A stretch of DNA of 64,000 bases, taken from assembly GCF_036013955.1 (NCBI RefSeq), contig NZ_CP107903.1:930001-994000 (forward strand), in the 5' to 3' direction. Origin of the DNA: Streptomyces sp. NBC_00459 (GTDB lineage: Bacteria; Actinomycetota; Actinomycetes; Streptomycetales; Streptomycetaceae). Both the position numbers and the translations under genes were made by a program. Shown in pieces: positions 57,746 through 64,000 of this stretch (position 1 is the first letter of the stretch; the number at the start of each line of letters is the position of its first letter). Under the pieces are notes generated by a model, which ran no database searches, was not told the origin of the DNA, and was given only the letters and a program-made list of their open reading frames with translations.

Positions 57746-58654
57746 ATGAGCATCAGCCATGCCCCACCGGGCTCCTCCGAGCCCGATATATCGGTCAAAT
57801 CCAGTTCTGGTACGTCCGAGGCCGCCGCCGGTGACGCCGAACGCACCCTTCCCGACCTCGAACCCATCGTCCCCAGCTCCACGCGCCGCACCCGTGTCCC
57901 CCGCTGGCTGCGCCGCACCTCGGGCCCACTGCTGCTCCTCGCGCTCTGGCAACTCCTCAGCAGTACGGGCGTGTTGACCTCCGACATCCTCGCCTCACCC
58001 GGCCGGATCGCCGAGGTCGGCAGTGATCTGATCGCCGATGGTTCACTGGGCAACGCGATGGCCACCTCGCTCCAACGGGTCGCCCTCGGACTGCTCCTCG
58101 GCACTGTCATCGGCACCGGACTCGCCCTCGTCTCGGGCCTGTTCCGGGTCGGCGAGGACCTCGTCGACGCGCCCGTCCAGATGCTGCGGACCGTACCGTT
58201 CGTCGGTCTGATCCCGCTGTTCATCATCTGGTTCGGCATCGGTGAGGCACCGAAGGTAGCGATCATCACCCTCGGTGTGACCTTCCCGCTCTACCTCAAC
58301 GTCTACGCCGGAATCCGGGGTGTGGACGCCCAGTTGATCGAGGCCGGGGAGTCGCTGGGGCTGTCCCGGTGGGGTCTGGTCCGGCATGTCGTGCTGCCGG
58401 GCGCGCTGCCCGGGGCGATGACCGGGCTGCGCTACTCGCTCGGCATCGCCTGGCTCGCGCTCGTCTTCGCCGAGCAGATCAACGCGGACGCCGGTATCGG
58501 CTTCCTCATGGTGCAGGCACGGGACTTCCTGCGGACCGACGTGATCGTGGTCTGCCTCATCGTCTACGCGTTCCTCGGCCTGCTGGCCGACTTCGTCGTC
58601 CGCTCCCTCGAAAGGCTGCTGCTGCAATGGCGACCCACCTTCACCGGACGGTGA
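57746..58654 (+). CDS. ssuC: ABC transporter permease, sulfonate type (SsuC-like)
   Basis: The 302-residue protein has an N-terminal cytoplasmic extension of about 65 residues and six helices. EAGESLGLSRWGLVRHVVLPGALPG is the EAA loop that contacts the ATPase. Similar proteins import alkanesulfonates, taurine or nitrate; the leader peptide and the following SsuA-like and SsuD-like sequences favour sulfonates. GGAG precedes the ATG. The gene overlaps ssuB by 28 bases. Confidence 0.87.
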   Translation: MSISHAPPGSSEPDISVKSSSGTSEAAAGDAERTLPDLEPIVPSSTRRTRVPRWLRRTSGPLLLLALWQLLSSTGVLTSDILASPGRIAEVGSDLIADGSLGNAMATSLQRVALGLLLGTVIGTGLALVSGLFRVGEDLVDAPVQMLRTVPFVGLIPLFIIWFGIGEAPKVAIITLGVTFPLYLNVYAGIRGVDAQLIEAGESLGLSRWGLVRHVVLPGALPGAMTGLRYSLGIAWLALVFAEQINADAGIGFLMVQARDFLRTDVIVVCLIVYAFLGLLADFVVRSLERLLLQWRPTFTGR

Positions 58655-59364
58655 CCTCACCGGCCGTACGGGTCGAGGGGCTGACCCGGTCCTTCGACGG
58701 CCGCGCCGTCATCGACAACCTCCATCTGGACGTCCGGCCCGGCGAGTTCGTGGCCCTGCTCGGCCGCAGCGGCTGCGGCAAGTCGACGCTGCTGCGCATC
58801 CTCGCCGGGCTCGACCGCGACATCGCCGGCACCGTCCTCGTACCGCGCCGCAAGGCCGTCGCCTTTCAGGCTCCCCGGCTGATGCCGTGGAAGAAGGTGT
58901 GGCGCAACGTCCTGCTGGGGCTGCCCGGCAAGCCCGGACGTGAGGTCGCCGAGCAGGCGCTCACCGAGGTCGGCCTCAGTCACCGTTCCGACGCCTGGCC
59001 CAAGACGCTTTCCGGCGGCGAGGCCCAACGTGCCTCGCTGGCCCGGGCGTTGGTGCGCGAGCCCGATCTCCTGCTGCTCGACGAGCCGTTCGGCGCGCTG
59101 GACGCGCTCACCCGTATCAAGGCGCAGCGCCTGGTCGGCGAACTCTGGCAACGCCGGGGCTGCGCGGTCCTGTTGGTGACGCACGACGTCGAGGAGGCGG
59201 TTCTGCTCGCCGACCGCGTCCTGGTGATGGACGAGGGAGTCATCGCGTACGAGACGACGGTCGACCTCGACCGCCCCCGCGACATCACCGACCCACGCTT
59301 CGCCGAACTGCGCGGCCGGCTCCTGGAACGCCTGGGCGTCGACACCGCCGCCGAGGCGGCCTGA
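58627..59364 (+). CDS. ssuB: ABC transporter ATPase, sulfonate type (SsuB-like)
   Basis: A 245-residue ATPase: Walker A GRSGCGKST, Q-loop VAFQAPRLMPWKKV, signature LSGGEAQRASLARAL, Walker B LLLLDEPFGALD and the H-loop THDVEEA. The PRLMPWKKVWRNV segment after the Q-loop is typical of the SsuB/TauB group. The ATG lies inside the ssuC 3' end. Confidence 0.88.
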   Translation: MATHLHRTVTSPAVRVEGLTRSFDGRAVIDNLHLDVRPGEFVALLGRSGCGKSTLLRILAGLDRDIAGTVLVPRRKAVAFQAPRLMPWKKVWRNVLLGLPGKPGREVAEQALTEVGLSHRSDAWPKTLSGGEAQRASLARALVREPDLLLLDEPFGALDALTRIKAQRLVGELWQRRGCAVLLVTHDVEEAVLLADRVLVMDEGVIAYETTVDLDRPRDITDPRFAELRGRLLERLGVDTAAEAA

Positions 59365-59443
59365 GCCCGAGCCCTCGCAACTCCCCTTCCTCCTCCCCTG
59401 ATTCGCCCTCCCCGCCGCACAGAAACGATCGGAACGAACGACC

Positions 59444-60481
59444 ATGCGACGACACCTCGTCCCCGCCGCTCTGCTCCTCCCCCTCGCCCTCCTCGCCTCG
59501 GCCTGCGGCGGGAACTCGGCCGCCAGCTCCTCCATCGGCTCCGGCAGCGGTACCGACGGCAAGGGGTCCCTCACGCTCAACGTCGGTGACCAGAAGGGCG
59601 GTTCGGAGGCCGTGCTGCGGGCCGCAGGGGAGCTCAAGAACCTGGACTACAAGATCAAGTGGTCCACCTTCACCTCCGGCCCGCCGCTTCTCGAAGCCGT
59701 CAACGCCAAGGCCGTCGACATCGGCAGCGTGGGCAACACCCCGCCGGTCTTCGCGGCCGGCGCCGGTTCCAAGATCACTGTGGTGGGCGCCCTGCGCGGC
59801 GGATCCCAGGGTGAGGCCATCCTGGTGCCCAAGGACTCCAGGCTCAAGAAGGCCTCCGACCTCAAGGGCAAGTCCGTTGCCGTGGCGCAGGGTTCGTCCG
59901 CGCACTACCAGCTGATCGCCTCCCTCAAGCAGGCCGGGCTCACCCTCGACGACATCAAGGTCAAGTACCTCCAGCCCGCCGACGCCCTGGCCGCGTACAC
60001 CAGCGGCAGCGTCGACGCGTGGGCGGTGTGGGACCCGTACACCTCACAGGTGCTCAAGGGCGGCCAGGGGCGCGTCCTGGCCGACGGCGAGGGTGTGGTC
60101 AACGGGCTCAACTTCCAGGTGGCCGCGCCCGCCGCGCTCAGGGACGCCAAGAAGGCGGCCGCCGTCAAGGACTTCGTGGAGCGGCTGCGGCGCGCCCAGG
60201 ACTGGGTGTACGCGCACCCCGACGCCTGGGCCAAGGTGTGGGCGAAGGACACCGGGCTGCCGTACGACGTTGCGCTCGCGTCGGTGAACCGGTCCAACGC
60301 GACCCGTATCCCGGTGGCGATCGACGACGCGCTCGTCGCCTCCGAGCAGCAGATCGCGGACACGTTCACCAGCCTCAAGCTCATCCCGAACAAGGTCGAC
60401 TTCGCGAAGTACGTGGACCGGCGCTTCAACGACGACCTGCCCCCGTCCACCACCGCCCCGCGACCCAGCAAGGAGTCGTGA
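59444..60481 (+). CDS. ssuA: Sulfonate-binding lipoprotein (SsuA-like)
   Basis: The 345-residue solute-binding protein has a lipoprotein signal ([10 protein letters not shown], Cys near residue 22) and a type II periplasmic-binding fold: [52 protein letters not shown] and [15 protein letters not shown]. These are the aliphatic sulfonate-binding signatures. It would be tethered outside the membrane and deliver substrate to SsuCB. Confidence 0.88.
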   Translation: MRRHLVPAALLLPLALLASACGGNSAASSSIGSGSGTDGKGSLTLNVGDQKGGSEAVLRAAGELKNLDYKIKWSTFTSGPPLLEAVNAKAVDIGSVGNTPPVFAAGAGSKITVVGALRGGSQGEAILVPKDSRLKKASDLKGKSVAVAQGSSAHYQLIASLKQAGLTLDDIKVKYLQPADALAAYTSGSVDAWAVWDPYTSQVLKGGQGRVLADGEGVVNGLNFQVAAPAALRDAKKAAAVKDFVERLRRAQDWVYAHPDAWAKVWAKDTGLPYDVALASVNRSNATRIPVAIDDALVASEQQIADTFTSLKLIPNKVDFAKYVDRRFNDDLPPSTTAPRPSKES

Positions 60482-60488
60482 ACGCTCG

Positions 60489-60809
60489 ATGAGCATCCAG
60501 CGCGTGGTCGCCCTGCACGGCGGCTCTCGCGACAAGCTGGAGATCTGTCCGAACCTGTGGGCGGGCGTCGGTCTCGTCCGGGGCGGCGCGGGCACGGCGC
60601 TCGTGGGCAGCCATGCCGAGGTCGCGGAGCGGATCGAGGAGTACCACGCGCTGGGGGTGGAGCATTTCGTGCTCTCCGGCCATCCGTATCTGGAGGAGGC
60701 GTACTGGTTCGGCGAGGGTGTGATTCCCGAGCTGGCGGCGCGCGGGCTGCTGGAGCGTACGCCGAGGGCGGCCGGGGGTTCGCCGCCGCTGGTGGCGAGC
60801 GGGCGCTGA
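60489..60809 (+). pseudogene. ssuD: Truncated alkanesulfonate monooxygenase (ssuD) remnant
   Basis: Only 106 residues remain of a normally about 380-residue LLM flavin monooxygenase. [40 protein letters not shown] and [20 protein letters not shown] match the SsuD C-terminus, and the residues before it (MSIQRVVA) are not a flavin-binding N-terminus. The first roughly 270 residues, including the FMN site, are missing, but the frame and a ribosome site are kept. It follows ssuA at the expected operon position. Confidence 0.8.
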
Positions 60810-60863
60810 ACGCTTCGGCTGCGTCGCGGGAAGATCCTCGCCCCTCTCCCGGTTAGTAGAAGC

Positions 60864-61961
60864 GTGAACGATACCGGGATGCGCGAGGGCGTACGAGAAG
60901 TCGATGTCGTCGTCATCGGCGCCGGCCAGGCAGGTCTGTCCAGCGCCTATCACCTGCAGCGCACCGGCTTCGCGACGGAGCGTGACTTCGTCGTGCTCGA
61001 TCACGCCCCGCATCCCGGTGGCGCCTGGCAGTTCCGCTGGCCGTCGCTCACCTACGGCAAGGTGCACGGGATGCACGCGCTGCCCGGCATGGAGCTGACG
61101 AACGCCGATCCGACGCGGCCGTCCGCCGAGGTCATCGGCGAGTACTTCGACACGTACGAGCGCGCCTTCGATCTGAAGGTACGGAGGCCGGTGGAGGTAC
61201 GGGCCGTGCGCGAGGGCGACGGAGACGGGCGGCTGCTCGTCGAGACCTCGGACGGTGACTGGTCGGCGCGGGCGCTGATCAACGCCACCGGCACCTGGGA
61301 CCGGCCGTTCTGGCCGCGCTATCCGGGCCAGGAGACCTTCCGGGGACGGCAGTTGCACACCGCGCAGTACCCGGGGCCCGAGGAGTTCGCCGGGCAGCGG
61401 GTGGTCGTCGTGGGCGGAGGGGCGTCCGGCACCCAGCACCTGATGGAGATCGCTCCGTACGCGGCCGAGACCACGTGGGTGACCCGGCGTCCGCCGGTCT
61501 TCCGCGAGGGGCCCTTCACCGAGGAGTTCGGGCGCGAGGCCGTCGCCCTCGTCGAGGAACGGGTCCGCCAGGGGCTGCCGCCGAAGAGTGTCGTGTCGGT
61601 CACCGGCCTGCCCCTCAACGACGCGATCCGGCAGGCACTCGCCGACGGCGTCCTCGACCGGCGCCCCATGTTCGACCGGATCACCCCGGAGGGCGTCGAG
61701 TGGGCCGACGGACAGCGCGTCGACGCCGACGTGATCCTCTGGGCGACCGGATTCCGGGCCGCGATCGACCATCTGGCACCGCTCAGACTGCGCGAACCCG
61801 GCGGCGGGATCCGCGTCGAGGGGACGCGCGTGGTCACCGATCCGCGCGTCCATCTGGTCGGCTACGGCCCGTCGGCGAGCACGATCGGCGCCAACCGCGC
61901 AGGGCGGACGGCCGTACGGGACATCAGGCGGCTGCTCGACCAGGAGCCGGCCACTGTCTGA
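60864..61961 (+). CDS. FAD/NAD(P)-dependent monooxygenase-like oxidoreductase
   Basis: A 365-residue flavoprotein with two Rossmann motifs: VVVIGAGQAGLSSAYHL for FAD at residue 14 and VVVVGGGASGTQHLMEI for NADPH near 193. ATG(T/Y)-type closing sequence appears as LWATGFRAAI. It resembles the trimmed flavin-containing monooxygenase (CzcO-like) group, often annotated as putative FMO. The GTG is preceded by a weak site (GTAGAAGC). A link to sulfur metabolism is possible but only positional. Confidence 0.8.
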   Translation: MNDTGMREGVREVDVVVIGAGQAGLSSAYHLQRTGFATERDFVVLDHAPHPGGAWQFRWPSLTYGKVHGMHALPGMELTNADPTRPSAEVIGEYFDTYERAFDLKVRRPVEVRAVREGDGDGRLLVETSDGDWSARALINATGTWDRPFWPRYPGQETFRGRQLHTAQYPGPEEFAGQRVVVVGGGASGTQHLMEIAPYAAETTWVTRRPPVFREGPFTEEFGREAVALVEERVRQGLPPKSVVSVTGLPLNDAIRQALADGVLDRRPMFDRITPEGVEWADGQRVDADVILWATGFRAAIDHLAPLRLREPGGGIRVEGTRVVTDPRVHLVGYGPSASTIGANRAGRTAVRDIRRLLDQEPATV

Positions 61962-61970
61962 CGTCCCGTA

Positions 61971-61984
61971 GGGCCGCATGGCCC
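61971..61984. terminator. Short hairpin between convergent genes
   Basis: GGGCC, a four-base loop and GGCCC lie in the 29-base gap between the convergent monooxygenase and MltG-like genes. Confidence 0.45.
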
Positions 61985-61990
61985 GTCAGT

Positions 61991-62869
61991 TCACTTGGCG
62001 GGCTGCCCGCTCCGCTGCCCCTGGCCCGGACTCTTCCGGTCCTTCTGCTCTTTCTGGTTCTGGTTGAACTCGGCGACGTTGCGCTGGTGTTCGGCGTAGT
62101 CGGCCGTGAAGCGGGTGTCCCCCGGCTTGACGGTGACGAAGTACAGCCAGTCGCCCGGCGTCGGGTTGATGGCGGCGCGCATCGCCTCCTCGCCGGGGTT
62201 GGCGATCGGCGTGGGCGGCAGGCCCATGCGCTGATAGGAGTTGTACGGGCTGTTCAGGCGGGTGTCGTTCGCCGTCGTCCTGAGCGTGGACCTGTTCAGC
62301 GCGTAGTTGATGGTCGAGTCCATCTGCAGCGGCATCCCGCGTTCGAGCCGGTTGAAGACGACCCGGGCCACCTTTCCCATGTCCTGCTTGCCGGCGGCCT
62401 CGGCCTGGACGATGCTCGCGATGGTGACGGCCTGGTAGACGTTCATGGCGTTGCGCTGCGCCCCGGCGGTGACCGGCGGACCGCCGAACTTCCGGTTGGC
62501 GGTGTCGACCATGAACGACAGCAGGGATTCCGGTGTGGCCTTCTCCTTCAGCGGATAGGTCGCCGGGAAGAGATAGCCCTCGGGGTTGCCCTCGGCATCG
62601 GTGGGGAGTTTCAGCCGGGCCTTGGCGAGCGACTTCTTCGTGCTCCCGGCCGGCAGGGCGAGGGCCTTGTCGACAGCCTCGTACACCTGCATGGAGCGCC
62701 AGCCCTCCGGGATCAGGAGGGAGGTCGGCCGGGGGTCCCCTTCGCTGTCGACGCTCAGCAGCGGCACCGCCACGGCGGTGGCCGCGACAACGGCACCGGT
62801 CGCGATGAGGACGGCCCGGCCACGGCGCGTCAGGCGAATCGTGCTCCGTGACGGAGTGTTCATCTGCAT
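61991..62869 (-). CDS. mltG: MltG/YceG-like endolytic transglycosylase
   Basis: The 292-residue protein has one N-terminal helix (AVLIATGAVVAATAVAVPLL) and the YceG-like domain. LIPEGWRSMQVYEAV is the LysM-like start, ASIVQAEA carries the catalytic glutamate, and MQMDSTINYAL, YNSYQRMGLPPTPIANPG and LYFVTVKPGDTRFTADYAEH are diagnostic. MltG cleaves nascent peptidoglycan strands. At 292 residues it is shorter than a typical streptomycete MltG, so this may be a second paralogue. Starts at 62869 or 62863 are both possible. Confidence 0.85.
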   Translation of the reverse strand: MQMNTPSRSTIRLTRRGRAVLIATGAVVAATAVAVPLLSVDSEGDPRPTSLLIPEGWRSMQVYEAVDKALALPAGSTKKSLAKARLKLPTDAEGNPEGYLFPATYPLKEKATPESLLSFMVDTANRKFGGPPVTAGAQRNAMNVYQAVTIASIVQAEAAGKQDMGKVARVVFNRLERGMPLQMDSTINYALNRSTLRTTANDTRLNSPYNSYQRMGLPPTPIANPGEEAMRAAINPTPGDWLYFVTVKPGDTRFTADYAEHQRNVAEFNQNQKEQKDRKSPGQGQRSGQPAK

Positions 62870-62934
62870 GCGGGCACGGTAACCCGCAGAACGTCACAAA
62901 CCCGGCATATATTCATCTTGTCCGACCACACATG

Positions 62935-64000
62935 TCACCCGGTCGGCTCCAGTTGGGCATCACGGCGCACCAGCGCCGCGTACCGCCCGTCCTGCCGCAG
63001 CAGTTCCTCGTGCGTACCCCGTTCGACCGCGCGCCCGGAGTCCAGGACCACGATCTGGTCGGCGCCCCGAACGGTGGACAGCCGGTGCGCGATGGTGAGC
63101 GTGGTGCGGTTGGCCGACAGGGCGTCGATGGCTTCCTGGACGGCCGCTTCGGTACGGGTGTCCAGGGCGCTGGTCGCCTCGTCCAGGATGAGGACGGGCG
63201 GGTCGCGCAGGATCGTACGGGCGATGGCGAGGCGCTGTTTCTCACCGCCGGAGAAGCGGTGACCGCGCTCACCGACGACCGTGTCGTACCCGTCGGGCAG
63301 GGACGAGATGTGGTCGTGGATCTGCGCCGCCCGCGCCGCCGCGTGCAGTTCCTCGTCGGTGGCGTCCGGCTTGGCGAAGCGCAGGTTGTCGGCGACCGTG
63401 GCGTGGAAGAGGTACGTCTCCTGGGAGACGACGCCTACCGCGCGGGCGAGCGTGTCGAAGTCGAGGTCGCGGACGTCCACGCCGTCGATGGTGACCCGGC
63501 CGCCCGTCACGTCGTACAGACGGGGCACGAGGTGGCCCAGCGTGGACTTGCCGGCGCCGGTGGGGCCGACGATCGCCAGGCTGCCGCCCGCCGGGACGGC
63601 GATGTCGACCCCGTCGAGGATCGGGCGGCTCTTGTCGTCGTAGCGGAACTCGACGCCCTCCAGCCGGACTTCACCCTTGACCGTGTCGAGGTGGACCGGG
63701 TTCTCGGGCTCGGTGATGTCGATGGGCAGGTCGAGATACTCGAAGATGCGCTGGAAGAGCGCGAGCGAGGCCTGGATCTGGACGCCGGTGCTCAGCAGGC
63801 TGACGGCCGGCCGGAACAGGCCCTGCTGGAGCGAGACGAAGGCGACGAGCGTGCCGATCGAGACGGTCGGGCCGCCGAACTGGAGGGCGAGGCCCGCGGC
63901 CCAGTAGATGACGGCGGGCATGGCGGACATGACGATGCCGATGACGGCCATCCGCCAGCGACCGGCCATGCTGGAGCGCACTTCGAGGTCGACCAGCCCC
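62935..64000 (-). CDS. ABC exporter (permease-ATPase fusion), 5'-truncated by window edge
   Basis: Only the last 355 residues are present. They include the last two helices of the transmembrane part (MAVIGIVMSAMPAVIYWAAG, GTLVAFVSLQQGLF) and the ATPase with Walker A GPTGAGKST, VSQETYLFHATV, signature FSGGEKQRLAIAR, Walker B VLILDEATSALD and IAHRLSTV. It is of the MsbA/multidrug exporter type. Homodimers and heterodimers occur in this family, and any partner would lie beyond the window. Confidence 0.88.
   Translation of the reverse strand, partial: GLVDLEVRSSMAGRWRMAVIGIVMSAMPAVIYWAAGLALQFGGPTVSIGTLVAFVSLQQGLFRPAVSLLSTGVQIQASLALFQRIFEYLDLPIDITEPENPVHLDTVKGEVRLEGVEFRYDDKSRPILDGVDIAVPAGGSLAIVGPTGAGKSTLGHLVPRLYDVTGGRVTIDGVDVRDLDFDTLARAVGVVSQETYLFHATVADNLRFAKPDATDEELHAAARAAQIHDHISSLPDGYDTVVGERGHRFSGGEKQRLAIARTILRDPPVLILDEATSALDTRTEAAVQEAIDALSANRTTLTIAHRLSTVRGADQIVVLDSGRAVERGTHEELLRQDGRYAALVRRDAQLEPTG

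Overview
The window is high-GC actinobacterial DNA, almost certainly Streptomyces. The signs are very strong G/C at third codon positions, many GTG starts, tightly overlapping (ATGA/GTGA) operons, twin-arginine and lipoprotein exports, a cysteine-type actinobacterial leader peptide and a familiar streptomycete intergenic repeat. I see no tRNA, rRNA, CRISPR array or intact insertion sequence. All family assignments come from reading motifs and remembered family features; no search was run.

Region 1 (1-5377) is the edge of a steroid C/D-ring (HIP) catabolic cluster. A divergent ipdA fragment faces ipdC, echA20, two acyl-CoA dehydrogenase subunits and a short-chain dehydrogenase, with a KstR2-like palindrome in the shared promoter. 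A bidirectional terminator separates it from an unusual cytochrome P450 and an NDH-2/AMID-like flavoprotein (5622-8317).

Region 2 (8579-38621) is a large cell-surface or exopolysaccharide locus. It encodes a nearly complete set for an aminated, acetylated mannosaminuronic-type sugar (WbpD-like acetyltransferase, UDP-sugar 6-dehydrogenase, 2-epimerase, Gfo/Idh/MocA oxidoreductase and two DegT aminotransferases). It also carries an initiating phosphoglycosyltransferase, a WecG/TagA transferase, four GT2 enzymes, a flippase, a Wzz-polymerase fusion, two further Wzz/YveK-like proteins, two methyltransferases, and exported proteins of unknown role.

Region 3 (38631-45504) is a secreted glycan-degradation locus: SGNH hydrolase, GH95, GH27 and a ROK repressor with a leaderless promoter. 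A DUF5713-like gene and a small gene graveyard (46029-46578) follow. The graveyard holds 3'-end fragments resembling two genes present intact elsewhere in the window.

Region 4 (46579-54125) is the most novel-looking part. It is a compact minus-strand operon with a free-standing NRPS condensation domain, a double ATP-grasp ligase, an MFS exporter, and SbnA/SbnB enzymes for L-2,3-diaminopropionate. I infer a small diaminopropionate-containing peptide or amide made without a modular NRPS.

Region 5 (55087-64000) holds an alpha/beta hydrolase divergent from a LysR regulator, a YjbQ-family gene, a sulfonate ABC transporter (ssuCBA) behind a leaderless cysteine leader peptide and followed by a truncated ssuD, a flavin monooxygenase-like gene, an MltG-like protein, and the end of an ABC exporter.
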